Part shown: positions 18,982 through 26,891 of the stretch, piece after piece
Numbering within the stretch: position 1 is the stretch's first letter
Layout of the letters: each line of letters opens with the position of its first letter
IMG/VR virus record: IMGVR_UViG_3300042939_000736
Coordinates: 124,001 to 188,000 of that record
Strand: one strand, 5' to 3'
Length of the DNA: 64,000 nt
Source: a virus
The notes under the pieces: generated by a model
Told to the model about the DNA's origin: nothing
The model's database searches: none
The model's input: the letters and a program-made list of their open reading frames with translations, nothing else
Made by a program: the position numbers and the translations under genes

Positions 18982-19782
18982 ATGAAAGACAAAAATGTTG
19001 GGGCACCAATAAATCAAGAAGAAATTCAACACTATCTTAAAGACATAAGAAAAATCAAGGTAATGACTCCTGATCGGGAAAAAGAACTTGCTAAGATTAT
19101 GAAATCAGAAGGTATTAGTTTAAGACAACGTAAAGAAATTGAAGAAGAATTACTTAGGGGTAATTTAAGATTTGTTATAACTGTGGCAAAACAGTATCAA
19201 AATCAAGGTATGGACCTTTCAGATTTAATTGCTGAAGGAAACTTTGGATTAATGAAGGCGATCAAAAATTTTGATTGGAACAAAGACTTAAGATTTATTT
19301 CCTACGCAGTTTGGTGGGTAAAACAATCAATAATTCAGTCTCTAAATGACAACGCAAGAACAATAAGACTACCGGTTAATGTTGTACAAGATTTACAACG
19401 AGCAAAAAAAGAAGTGGAACAAACAGGGAAAAAATTAGACGATAAATTTTCTACACTACCATCTATTATTGATTTAGACATGACAATTAATGAAGATGGG
19501 GATACATTAATTGATATGATATCAAATCCTGATGCTGAACAACCAGATTCAGTATTTAACACAAAAGATATTTTAAAAGATAAACTAATGTCTCTTTTAA
19601 ATGTTTTAGACGACCGTGAAAAAACAATCATTGGTGATTACTTTGGTCTTACCGGCACTCCAAGAACTTTAGAAGATATTGGATCAGATTTCGGACTTAC
19701 AAAAGAAAGGGTCAGACAGATTAAAGAAAAGGCATTACGTAGACTTAGAAACGATAGTTCAGAATTATTTGATTATTTATAA
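18982..19782 (+). CDS. RpoD-like sigma-70 family RNA polymerase sigma factor
   Basis: 266 residues. Region 1.2/2 starts with INQEEIQHYLKDIRKIKVMT. Region 2 (NLRFVITVAKQYQNQGMDLS ... FISYAVWWVKQSIIQSL) is nearly that of Bacteroidota housekeeping sigma, including core-binding and -10 recognition helices. Region 3 begins at RTIRLPVNV, and region 4 ends with TLEDIGSDFGLTKERVRQIK, the -35 recognition helix-turn-helix. Region 1.1 is absent, as in the short RpoD of this phylum. It probably redirects host polymerase to phage promoters, possibly the TATTTAT class. Confidence 0.88.
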   Translation: MKDKNVGAPINQEEIQHYLKDIRKIKVMTPDREKELAKIMKSEGISLRQRKEIEEELLRGNLRFVITVAKQYQNQGMDLSDLIAEGNFGLMKAIKNFDWNKDLRFISYAVWWVKQSIIQSLNDNARTIRLPVNVVQDLQRAKKEVEQTGKKLDDKFSTLPSIIDLDMTINEDGDTLIDMISNPDAEQPDSVFNTKDILKDKLMSLLNVLDDREKTIIGDYFGLTGTPRTLEDIGSDFGLTKERVRQIKEKALRRLRNDSSELFDYL

Positions 19783-19795
19783 AAATAAAATTAGT

Positions 19796-20200
19796 ATGGG
19801 AAGTGTAATAGATTATATTGAATGTCCAAATTGTAAAGAAGAAGCTTTTAGTGACTTCTATTACAAGACAGGTGAAGAATATGTAGGATGTAATAATTGT
19901 GGGTATCATAGATCTGCTTTTTATAAAAGAGATGAAAATGGTAAGTTTGTAACTAAAGATGGTACTGATGATTATAAATTTGAAAATCTTGTGATGGAAT
20001 TTTCGGAACTTAAAAATCCATATGGTTCATACCGATTGAAAGTTTACCATTCGATTGCGACACAATGTGGATCATTTGAAACTGAAGAACAATACAATCA
20101 GTTCAAAGAAAACATTAAAGAAGATGTTGAAATTGAATTTTGTTCCGTTTCAAGATTTGTTGATGGTGAAATAAAAAAAGAAGTTTTGATTGAAAATTAA
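19796..20200 (+). CDS. Zinc-ribbon protein
   Basis: 134 residues from ATG at 19796. A longer frame opens at 19679 inside the sigma gene but is unlikely. CPNCKEEAF at about 9-17 and CNNCGYHR at about 31-38 form a zinc ribbon, followed by an alpha/beta domain (YGSYRLKVYHSIATQCG). It is co-transcribed with the sigma factor and followed by a terminator. The ribbon could contact nucleic acid or polymerase; the role is unknown. Confidence 0.6.
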   Translation: MGSVIDYIECPNCKEEAFSDFYYKTGEEYVGCNNCGYHRSAFYKRDENGKFVTKDGTDDYKFENLVMEFSELKNPYGSYRLKVYHSIATQCGSFETEEQYNQFKENIKEDVEIEFCSVSRFVDGEIKKEVLIEN

Positions 20201-20238
20201 AATAGTAATTAATAAACAAACAACCCTATCATATATAG

Positions 20239-20263
20239 ACCCCCACCTTAAATGGGGGTTTTT
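20239..20263 (+). terminator. Rho-independent terminator
   Basis: A 7-bp stem ACCCCCA/TGGGGGT with a 7-nt loop, and TTTTT at 20259-20263. It ends the sigma-factor operon. Confidence 0.88.
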
Positions 20264-20275
20264 CTTTATCTTTTA

Positions 20276-20282
20276 TATTTAT
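20276..20282 (+). promoter_or_regulatory. Candidate late promoter element TATTTAT
   Basis: TATTTAT lies 18 nt before the ATG at 20301 and directly after a terminator, so it starts the lysis/virion block. Confidence 0.5.
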
Positions 20283-20300
20283 TAAGTATAGTTTAAAGAT

Positions 20301-21407
20301 ATGAATAAAAAATTTTTACCTTGGTTTTTGTTATTTTGTGCAATAGGATTATCAGGAACCGCAGCGTATTACAGTGTTATAGGTTTATCTATAATATTTT
20401 CGGCAGTTGCCATTCCTGTGATCATTATGGGATCTTTTTTGGAAATATCCAAGATAGCAATCGCGACGTACTTACATGATAAATGGAAAGAAACTTACGG
20501 TATTCTAAAGATATATTTAACAATAGCATTAGTTACTCTTTCAATACTCACATCTGTAGGAATTTATGGATTATTATCTACAGGATTTCAAAAAAATATC
20601 GCAGGACTTGAAATCAATAATAAAAAAATTGAAAACATCGAAGTTAAGAAAAACAGGTTTGATGAAATAAAGAAAGAATATCAAAAGGAAAAAGATGTGT
20701 TGGATAAAGACATAACAAATTTAAGAAATGCACTTTCCACAAATACAACAACTCAGACCATTGATAGAACAACGGGTCAAGTAGTTACAAGAGCTAATGG
20801 TGGTAATAGAAAGGCTTTCGAAACACAATTAAAAGTTGCTCAAACAAACAGAGATACACTATCAATCAAAATAGAAGCACTAAATGATAGTATAACCAAG
20901 TTAGATTTAGAAGTTTTAGATCTCACTTCACAAGAAATTCAATCAGGAGAATTAGGGGCAATTAAGTATTTAAGTGAAATAACTGGATGGGACGTTAAAA
21001 AAACCGCTAATTTTTTTATTCTTACATTAATTTTTGTTTTTGACCCATTAGCTATTGCATTAGTTATTTCTACTAATCAAGCTTTTAAAAACTATAGAAA
21101 AAAAGAAAGTAATGAAATTCACAAAGTTTCTGAACCAAAACCCGAAGTTGTTGAAAAAATTGTAGAAGTCATCAAAGAAGTGGAAGTACCTGTTCAAGTA
21201 ATTAAAGAAGTGGAAGTACCCGTCCAAGTAATTAAAGAAGTTGAAAAAATTGTAGAAGTACCTGTGGAAGTTATAAAAGAAGTGGAAAAAATTGTAGAAG
21301 TACCTGTAGAAGTTATAAAAGAAGTTGAAAAAATTGTAGAAGTACCGATTGAAACAACGACAGTAGGTGAAAATAATAAAAAAAGATTGGTTTATAAAAA
21401 AGAATAA
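20301..21407 (+). CDS. Multi-pass membrane protein with VEKIVEV-repeat tail
   Basis: 368 residues. Three transmembrane helices lie near residues 7-26, 28-48 and 70-92. A coiled-coil loop of about 140 residues follows, then a fourth helix at about 238-258 (ILTLIFVFDPLAIALVI). The tail from about 281 to 352 is an array of VIKEVEKIVEVPVE units and is probably extended and cytoplasmic. The same unit occurs in the protein at 13036. It begins the block containing amidase and spanin-like genes, so a lysis or envelope role is possible; a classical holin is much smaller. Confidence 0.6.
   Translation: MNKKFLPWFLLFCAIGLSGTAAYYSVIGLSIIFSAVAIPVIIMGSFLEISKIAIATYLHDKWKETYGILKIYLTIALVTLSILTSVGIYGLLSTGFQKNIAGLEINNKKIENIEVKKNRFDEIKKEYQKEKDVLDKDITNLRNALSTNTTTQTIDRTTGQVVTRANGGNRKAFETQLKVAQTNRDTLSIKIEALNDSITKLDLEVLDLTSQEIQSGELGAIKYLSEITGWDVKKTANFFILTLIFVFDPLAIALVISTNQAFKNYRKKESNEIHKVSEPKPEVVEKIVEVIKEVEVPVQVIKEVEVPVQVIKEVEKIVEVPVEVIKEVEKIVEVPVEVIKEVEKIVEVPIETTTVGENNKKRLVYKKE
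21141..21353 (+). repeat. In-frame repeat array encoding EVPVEVIKEVEKIV units
   Basis: About five units of roughly 36-45 nt with near-identical DNA (for example gaagttgaaaaaattgtag). Two units carry PVQ and the later ones PVE. Near-identity at DNA level suggests recent tandem expansion. Confidence 0.8.
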
Positions 21408-22000
21408 TGGATATTATAGAATACGGTAATTTCAATACTGAGTTTGTTTCAAACCAAAAAAAACAAATAATTTTATTACATTCAGGAAGAAATTCTGAAA
21501 ATTATATAACATCCTTGAAATACAGACATAATGGATCATATAGTAAAATACCTAACTATTTTGTTGATCGTGAAGGTAAAGTTGTAAAACTACTTGAGGA
21601 CAATCAATACTCAAAATTTTTTTATAAAAATGAAATTAACAAGAAGGCAATATTTGTTTGTTTAGAAAATTTAGGGTGGTTAGAAAAACAACCATTAAAA
21701 AATGGATACATAAACTGGATTGGCAATATTTATAATAGTGTTGTTGTACAAAAAAAATGGAGGGACTACTACTATTGGCAACCATATACTGAAGAACAAT
21801 TAAAATCGACTTCAGAACTATGTTTGAAATTATGTAATAATAACTCAATAAAAATCCAAGTTTTAGGTCACAACACTAAGATAAATGGGATAGAAAATTT
21901 TGAAGGAATAGTGACAAGAAGTAATTTTCTAACAGAAATAACCGATCTGAGTCCGGCTTTCGACTTTGAATTATTTGAAAAACAAATTAAAAATGAATAG
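21407..22000 (+). CDS. N-acetylmuramoyl-L-alanine amidase, probable endolysin
   Basis: 197 residues. IILLHSGRNS gives zinc ligand H25, VLGHNTKING gives H155, and TDLSPAFDF (D180) is the DPGxxFD-type third ligand, the set of amidase_2 (T7 lysozyme-type) enzymes. FVDREGKVVKL in the middle is the conserved strand pair. There is no signal peptide, so release to the periplasm needs a membrane-disrupting partner. The ATG overlaps the previous stop (TAATG), and spanin-like genes follow, forming a lysis cassette. Confidence 0.72.
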   Translation: MDIIEYGNFNTEFVSNQKKQIILLHSGRNSENYITSLKYRHNGSYSKIPNYFVDREGKVVKLLEDNQYSKFFYKNEINKKAIFVCLENLGWLEKQPLKNGYINWIGNIYNSVVVQKKWRDYYYWQPYTEEQLKSTSELCLKLCNNNSIKIQVLGHNTKINGIENFEGIVTRSNFLTEITDLSPAFDFELFEKQIKNE

Positions 22001-22574
22001 ACACGAAGAAATTAAAAAACTACTTTCAGCATCTAGAACTTTATTAAATAAAGAATCACTAAGTGAAAGTACAGAAATACTTGATAAGTATTATGGTTTA
22101 ATCAAAGAAGATTCAGAAGAAAAAGAATATGAAACGGCTGAGTTAGAAACAGACCTTGAAAGTGATACGCCTGAAGATAGGAAGTTTGAAAAGAAAAAAA
22201 CTTATAGAATTTCAGGTGGTTTAATGACAATCAACGCTAAAGATAAAATGGGGTTACAACTTACTACAGATGACAAAACCGCATATCAAGAATCGATGGA
22301 TGAGTTTGTTAGTGAAGTTTCTGAATTAGTAGATTTTAACACTTTGAACCTATATCAAAACAATGTTGAATGGTCCGGTAAAATACAAGATTTAGATATA
22401 GAATTCTTTTTTTCAATTGGAGAAACAAATGGTGTTTATATAAATGGGGACATGATAAACATAAATGATGAATTTGTTGAGTTCATTGGAAAACTTAGAA
22501 GTTACTATGAAAAATTTAAAGCTAAATGGTCAAAGGTTATTGCCAATAGAAAAAAAACACCAAGTGAAAAATGA
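21993..22574 (+). CDS. Hypothetical virion-type protein
   Basis: 193 residues from ATG at 21993 (8-nt overlap with the amidase); an upstream TTG gives a less likely start. The N-terminus MNRHEEIKKLLSASRTLLNK with ESTEILDKYYGLI is a helical leader followed by an acidic linker. The globular domain has FFFSIGETNGVYINGDMINI. Its place in the late block next to virion-type genes suggests a head or tail component. Function not recognised. Confidence 0.5.
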   Translation: MNRHEEIKKLLSASRTLLNKESLSESTEILDKYYGLIKEDSEEKEYETAELETDLESDTPEDRKFEKKKTYRISGGLMTINAKDKMGLQLTTDDKTAYQESMDEFVSEVSELVDFNTLNLYQNNVEWSGKIQDLDIEFFFSIGETNGVYINGDMININDEFVEFIGKLRSYYEKFKAKWSKVIANRKKTPSEK

Positions 22575-22924
22575 AAAAGTTTCTGATAAAAAATTATAAA
22601 GATGTCTTATTAGTTGTTTTAACTCTGTTATTAACAATCATACTTGTGAAGTTATTCAGACCGGTAGAAGATAGGTCAGAATTACTCAAGTATAAATTAG
22701 AACAACTCGATCAGAACATTAATAAGATGAAGGAATTACAATTAAAGTTGAACGATTCTATAGTTTCTTATAAAAAAGACATTGAAAAAATAGATCAAAA
22801 TATATCAAAAATTAAGTTCGAAAAAAATGTAATAAATAATTATTATGAACAGAAAAAAGAAAAAATAGAAGGTATGGGAAAAAAAGAAATTGACAGCACC
22901 TTTAAACAAAGATACAAATATTAA
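22571..22924 (+). CDS. Inner-membrane spanin-like protein
   Basis: 117 residues. A short basic N-terminus precedes one transmembrane helix (VLLVVLTLLLTIILVKLF, about 12-29). A long periplasmic coiled coil follows (LLKYKLEQLDQNINKMKELQ ...). This N-in, C-out helix plus coiled coil is the layout of i-spanins. It overlaps the previous gene by ATGA, lies two genes after the amidase and is followed by a secreted coiled-coil protein, as expected for a spanin pair. The role is inferred from topology. Confidence 0.5.
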   Translation: MKKFLIKNYKDVLLVVLTLLLTIILVKLFRPVEDRSELLKYKLEQLDQNINKMKELQLKLNDSIVSYKKDIEKIDQNISKIKFEKNVINNYYEQKKEKIEGMGKKEIDSTFKQRYKY

Positions 22925-22926
22925 GT

Positions 22927-23343
22927 ATGAAAAAATTTTTATTTACATTATTTATTTTTATTTCCTGTCTAAGTTACGGGCAAAAAAATTTACAAAAAGA
23001 AGATACGACAACAATATGTTTTCCTGTAAATGTAGGAAAACAAATACTTTTAGACTTGAACGAATTGGATAGATTGAAAAAACAATCATTAATGGATCAA
23101 AAAGAAATTAATCAGTTAGAATCGAAAGTAGAAAAAAAAGATACTATAATTGGGCTGTTAGAGCTAAAAGATAAAAACAATGAAATAATAATTAAAAATA
23201 CTGAAGAAAAAGTAAAATTATTGGACGAAGAAAATAAAGAACTTAGAAAGGACATAAGAAAAATTAAAACAAAAAATACAGTTATAGAAATTGTTTCAGG
23301 ATCAATAGTTGCGGCATTAACTTACGTATTAGTTTTTAAATAA
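22927..23343 (+). CDS. Exported coiled-coil protein, possible spanin partner
   Basis: 138 residues. A signal peptide (MKKFLFTLFIFISCLSYGQ) has either cleavage near YGQ or a weak lipobox at FISC. A coiled coil (about 45-110) follows, and a C-terminal hydrophobic helix (VIEIVSGSIVAALTYVLVFK). Two membrane-interacting ends joined by a coiled coil resemble a unimolecular spanin spanning both membranes. Placement directly after the i-spanin-like gene supports a lysis role. Confidence 0.5.
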   Translation: MKKFLFTLFIFISCLSYGQKNLQKEDTTTICFPVNVGKQILLDLNELDRLKKQSLMDQKEINQLESKVEKKDTIIGLLELKDKNNEIIIKNTEEKVKLLDEENKELRKDIRKIKTKNTVIEIVSGSIVAALTYVLVFK

Positions 23344-23346
23344 AAA

Positions 23347-24075
23347 ATGGAAGATTGGAAATCAGAAATACAAAAAAGTTTCTCTGATGTAATCGCTAAG
23401 GCTAGAGGTTACGAAGGTGGTGATCAAGTAGATCCTTCTTTAGCTATGCAATCCAAAAACGAACTATTATCAAACATACAAACAGAAGAAGAAAATGATA
23501 ATGGTAAAAAAACTCATTATTTAGATTTCTTAAAAAATAAAAGTGAAATTGGTGAAATTTACAAACTTATTAAAAACAAAAAATTATCCAATAACAAAAT
23601 TAAACAAGAAATAAAAAATTACTTGAAAAACCCTGAAGACATAAAAACCTTCTTAGAAACTATTTTGGATAATAAAAAAACCAAAAAAGAAACTAAGGAA
23701 GCCACAGGAACAGGATCTGCTGGTGGATATGAGGCACCTCTTTTTTCTGGCGAAGAACCTAAAAAAGTAGAAGCCACTGAAGCAACTGATTCTTCATCAT
23801 CAGGGTCATACGTTACTACCGCGGCATGGGCTAAATCTTTAAGTAAAAAAGATTGGAGAGGAAGATCAAAAACACAAATACCTGGAGGAAAATTCGTCCA
23901 AGTTAAAAAAAAATGTAAACGTTTCCCATATTGTAATCAGGGTGATATCAAGGCTCTTAATATTTTTGAAAATAAAACATTGAACGGTGTAATAAAACGA
24001 ATCAGTGATCGATATCAAATTCATGAAGATATTATAAAAGATATTATCCTGAGTGAAATGAATAAACTCCACTGA
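23347..24075 (+). CDS. Putative virion-associated protein with duplicated Gly/Ser motif
   Basis: 242 residues. A helical N-terminal half precedes two related motifs, EATGTGSAGGYEAPLFSGEE and EATDSSSSGSYVTTAAWAKS, spaced about 30 residues apart. The C-terminal domain contains GGKFVQVKKKCKRFPYCNQG. I recall similar motifs from structural-region proteins of environmental T4-like phages, but the exact role is unknown. It ends the late block before another TATTTAT element. Confidence 0.5.
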   Translation: MEDWKSEIQKSFSDVIAKARGYEGGDQVDPSLAMQSKNELLSNIQTEEENDNGKKTHYLDFLKNKSEIGEIYKLIKNKKLSNNKIKQEIKNYLKNPEDIKTFLETILDNKKTKKETKEATGTGSAGGYEAPLFSGEEPKKVEATEATDSSSSGSYVTTAAWAKSLSKKDWRGRSKTQIPGGKFVQVKKKCKRFPYCNQGDIKALNIFENKTLNGVIKRISDRYQIHEDIIKDIILSEMNKLH

Positions 24076-24080
24076 TCATA

Positions 24081-24087
24081 TATTTAT
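24081..24087 (+). promoter_or_regulatory. Candidate late promoter element TATTTAT
   Basis: TATTTAT lies 15 nt before the ATG at 24103. Confidence 0.5.
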
Positions 24088-24102
24088 AATAAAAACAAAA
24101 AA

Positions 24103-25533
24103 ATGAAAAACTATTCTAGATTTCTAAATGAAAAATATAATACGACAAAATTTAATAGACCTGGAAAGTCTTTTGATTATGTTGAAGAAGAAGAAACATC
24201 CGAAGGAAATGCTTTCACAAAAATGTTGAAAAACACAAAAAAAGGGGATAAATTTTCTTTGAATGGTAAAGAATATACTGATAGATCATCATTAGATGAA
24301 GAACCAATTTATGAAATTGAAGTCAACGATGGTGAAATGTGTGAATGTGGTGGTCAAATGATGGAAGGTGAATGTACAGAATGTGGATACATGAAAGAAT
24401 CTGAAATGAATGAAAAACTTCATGGAAATCAATTCAAATTGGACAAAAACAAAAACGGTAAAATTGATAAGTCAGACTTTGATTTATTAAGGAAAAGTAA
24501 AAAAAATATGAACGAAATTTCTGATGAGTTTGATTATGAAATGCAAGAACCATGTCCTCATTGTAATGGTACGGGATATAACGAGTTTGATGATGTTGAA
24601 TGCGAATGGTGTGATGGGACTGGTGAATATGATGAATATGGGGATTTAAAAATTTCTGACGACATGCCAGATTATAAAACCAATTGGAAAATGCCTGAAG
24701 ACGATTTTAATACAGATAGTAGTGATATTGTTTATGAAATAGAAATTGACGAAGACATGTATGATAACGCCGAAAAAACAACAGATTTTTGGAATCCTGG
24801 AAAAAAAGAATTGAGAACTAAAATGTATGAATACGAAATTTTTAATGAAAGATTAGGTAGATCAATTCGACTTACAGAAGAACAAGTCGTTAATTTAATT
24901 GAAAATTTGGCGGAAGAAAAAATGAAACCCGCCAAAAAAACTAGAGGATACACTGAATATGAAAGATCATTCAAAAAATCTGGAGACGAAAATCAAGACT
25001 ATTATAAAGAGGTTGGGCAAAAAATGAAAAAATATGCTAAAGATGGGTCAATGGAAGATTTCACTATGGACGCAAAACATTTTCCTATGGGTAATGGTGA
25101 ATTGAAAAAGATGGATAAAATGGCATATGTTCCATCAGACAGTGTGGCGGAATATGTAGAAAACTTTACAGCGGCGGCACTTGAAAACATTGATTATGAT
25201 GAATTTGCTCCTAATGAAGAATGGGTAAAAGACAACATTGTCGGTTCTTCAAGAACAGGTAACAATCCTGAATGGGGCAATGCGGTCGAAACACCAACAA
25301 ACAAAAAAAGAAACGAAATTAGAGAAAAAAATATGTTGGCTCAAATAAAAAGGAAGGCATATAATAAATCCGCACAACCTGTGGTTAAAGATAGACCAGG
25401 AAATGATGATGCATCCGATTTACTAAATAAAGTTGAAAAAGGTGAAAAGGCCGTATCAAAAAAGTCAAAAAAAGTTAATGAAAATATTGAAAGAATTGCT
25501 GGTTTGATTACCTACAATTCCAAAACACAATAA
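24103..25533 (+). CDS. Acidic virion-type protein with EF-hand-like loop and DnaJ-like zinc fingers
   Basis: 476 residues. The N-terminus MKNYSRFLNEKYN resembles the T4 capsid-targeting leader (MKTYQEFIAE) and contains L-x-E. Next come a zinc ribbon (CECGG ... CTECGY, about 78-98), an EF-hand-like loop DKNKNGKIDKSDF (about 113-125), and two DnaJ-type knuckles, CPHCNGTGY and CEWCDGTGEY (about 148-175). RLTEEQVVNLIENLAEE near 257-273 echoes the LTExQ motif at the start of other late proteins. The C-terminal third is Lys-rich. A core or internal head protein is inferred. Confidence 0.55.
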   Translation: MKNYSRFLNEKYNTTKFNRPGKSFDYVEEEETSEGNAFTKMLKNTKKGDKFSLNGKEYTDRSSLDEEPIYEIEVNDGEMCECGGQMMEGECTECGYMKESEMNEKLHGNQFKLDKNKNGKIDKSDFDLLRKSKKNMNEISDEFDYEMQEPCPHCNGTGYNEFDDVECEWCDGTGEYDEYGDLKISDDMPDYKTNWKMPEDDFNTDSSDIVYEIEIDEDMYDNAEKTTDFWNPGKKELRTKMYEYEIFNERLGRSIRLTEEQVVNLIENLAEEKMKPAKKTRGYTEYERSFKKSGDENQDYYKEVGQKMKKYAKDGSMEDFTMDAKHFPMGNGELKKMDKMAYVPSDSVAEYVENFTAAALENIDYDEFAPNEEWVKDNIVGSSRTGNNPEWGNAVETPTNKKRNEIREKNMLAQIKRKAYNKSAQPVVKDRPGNDDASDLLNKVEKGEKAVSKKSKKVNENIERIAGLITYNSKTQ

Positions 25534-25558
25534 TTTACATAATTTTATATTACCGTAT

Positions 25559-25594
25559 AATTATCCATAGATGACCTCTATGGATAATTTTTTT
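25559..25594 (+). terminator. Terminator-like hairpin overlapping the next start codon
   Basis: A perfect 12-bp stem (25559-25570 with 25578-25589) with a 7-nt loop, followed by a run of seven T. The ATG at 25571 forms the first bases of the loop and a second in-frame ATG (25580) lies in the 3' arm. It would end the preceding transcript and could also hide or expose the start of the next gene. Confidence 0.75.
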
Positions 25595-26044
25595 AATTAC
25601 ATATCAAAACCAATCAATAAAGAAGACATTGATTTATGGTTCAGAATAAATAATATTTTACCTGAAAAATTAGAATTATATTACGATTTTTCGTATTCCC
25701 TTTACGATTTAATAAGAAAAACTTTTTTGGGTGAGGAAGACAATAGTGAAACCAAAATTCAAATGTCTGAAGAAGACATCGTGAACCACTTCAAGTGGTG
25801 TTGGAATAAAACAATCGAAAGTTTTGAAAAAGAAGGAATTATTTTTACAAATGAAGGAGATCATTTGAAATACTTCAAGTCATTTTTTATTGAAATATTT
25901 TATAAACAAGAAGATAAAAAAATCAAAGAGTCTATTGGTGAATTTTTTGATGATATTTTTAACATAGAAAAAACATTTACCCAATCTGATTTAGATATTA
26001 TGTTGAACATATATAAATCTTTAGATAACAATTTAAGTATTTAA
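25571..26044 (+). CDS. Hypothetical protein
   Basis: 157 residues from ATG at 25571 (MTSMDNFFNYISKP); starting at 25580 removes three residues. The sequence is helical and acidic, with aromatic clusters (ELYYDFSYSLYDLIRKTF and HFKWCWNKTIESFEKEG). Both candidate starts lie inside a terminator-like hairpin, so expression may depend on read-through or hairpin melting. No known family recognised. Confidence 0.55.
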   Translation: MTSMDNFFNYISKPINKEDIDLWFRINNILPEKLELYYDFSYSLYDLIRKTFLGEEDNSETKIQMSEEDIVNHFKWCWNKTIESFEKEGIIFTNEGDHLKYFKSFFIEIFYKQEDKKIKESIGEFFDDIFNIEKTFTQSDLDIMLNIYKSLDNNLSI

Positions 26045-26060
26045 ATGTTTACATAAACAT
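26045..26060. promoter_or_regulatory. Inverted repeat ATGTTTA-CA-TAAACAT, possible operator
   Basis: A perfect 7-bp inverted repeat with a 2-nt centre, 45 nt upstream of the histone-like gene. ATGTTTA recurs at 26071-26077. There is no T-run, so it is not a terminator. It could bind a dimeric regulator; the evidence is only symmetry. Confidence 0.3.
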
Positions 26061-26105
26061 CATAATTAATATGTTTAACATTAAATAAACCTATAATATT
26101 TAAAA

Positions 26106-26276
26106 ATGGAAACACTTGAACAAATTAAAGTTTTGACAGAACAATTGAGCGTGGATACAACCAAATTCTTTGCTGGTAACAAAAGTGCTGGTACAAGAGC
26201 TAGAAAATCAGCACAAGAACTGAAATCTTTATTACAACAATTAAGAGGTGAAATTTTAGAAAGTAAAAGGGCTTAA
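26106..26276 (+). CDS. Histone H1-like DNA-binding protein (Hc1 family)
   Basis: 56 residues. FFAGNKSAGTRARKSAQELK matches the core of Bacteroidota Hc1-type histone H1-like proteins (GNKAAGTRARKA..ELK), and a second helix (LLQQLRGEILESKRA) is also typical in length and place. These basic helical proteins bind and compact DNA. Stop and next ATG are separated by one base. In a phage it could package or shield phage DNA, or alter the host nucleoid. The family call is strong from the motif. Confidence 0.75.
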   Translation: METLEQIKVLTEQLSVDTTKFFAGNKSAGTRARKSAQELKSLLQQLRGEILESKRA

Positions 26277-26277
26277 T

Positions 26278-26472
26278 ATGACTAATATCGATACGTTATA
26301 TTTGTTTGTATTTATATTTTCGATTATATCAATAACTAGAATTTTTCTAAAATTTATTATTTCCCTATTACAGACAGATCCTAAACCTATTTTGTTTAGT
26401 AATAGGGAAATCTTTCTTTATGGTTTATTTTTAACTTATATAATAACATTTCTAATACAAAACAACAAATGA
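26278..26472 (+). CDS. Small two-helix membrane protein
   Basis: 64 residues with two hydrophobic segments, LYLFVFIFSIISITRIFLKF and IFLYGLFLTYIITFLI, joined by a short polar loop (LLQTDPKPILFSNRE). It overlaps the next gene by ATGA. The hairpin topology is compatible with a holin or accessory membrane protein; nothing else supports that. Confidence 0.5.
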   Translation: MTNIDTLYLFVFIFSIISITRIFLKFIISLLQTDPKPILFSNREIFLYGLFLTYIITFLIQNNK

Positions 26473-26891
26473 GTTTATTTAAAGAATTTAACATTCTATT
26501 TCCGTATTTACAATCGGTAAGAAAAATGAAAAACTATCTATCTTTTGATATAGAATTTCCAAATACTTGGAAATTACCAAAAAAGTTTGTAGATGAAAAA
26601 AGTGTTGTTGAAAACGACCCAACCAACGTCGGTGTAAGATTTTTTTCTTTTGTAACTCAGTTCAATGAACAATCTGTAGAAAATCAAATATCTAATATAA
26701 AAAACATTATTGCTTACAATAAAGAAAGAGAAGAAAAAGATCGACTATTTCAACAGAAGATAGATGAACTAAAACACATATTTGAAAAACAAAAGTTAAA
26801 TGATCTACAAGGACTAAAATTTGAAATTAATAATCCTAAAATAGAATTAGAAGATGACGAAGAAGAAAACCAAGTTGGAAGCGGAAATTGA
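26469..26891 (+). CDS. Hypothetical protein with coiled coil
   Basis: 140 residues. An N-terminal globular part (FNILFPYLQSVRKMKNYLSF) is followed by a coiled coil near 75-120 (IIAYNKEREEKDRLFQQKID) and an acidic tail. It overlaps both neighbours, the membrane gene by ATGA and the next small gene by 38 nt. Function unknown. Confidence 0.55.
   Translation: MSLFKEFNILFPYLQSVRKMKNYLSFDIEFPNTWKLPKKFVDEKSVVENDPTNVGVRFFSFVTQFNEQSVENQISNIKNIIAYNKEREEKDRLFQQKIDELKHIFEKQKLNDLQGLKFEINNPKIELEDDEEENQVGSGN

Noticed and set aside
19679-19795. N-terminal extension of the zinc-ribbon gene into the sigma gene
   Set aside because: The extension is the shifted frame of the sigma-factor end; ATG at 19796 gives a normal start.
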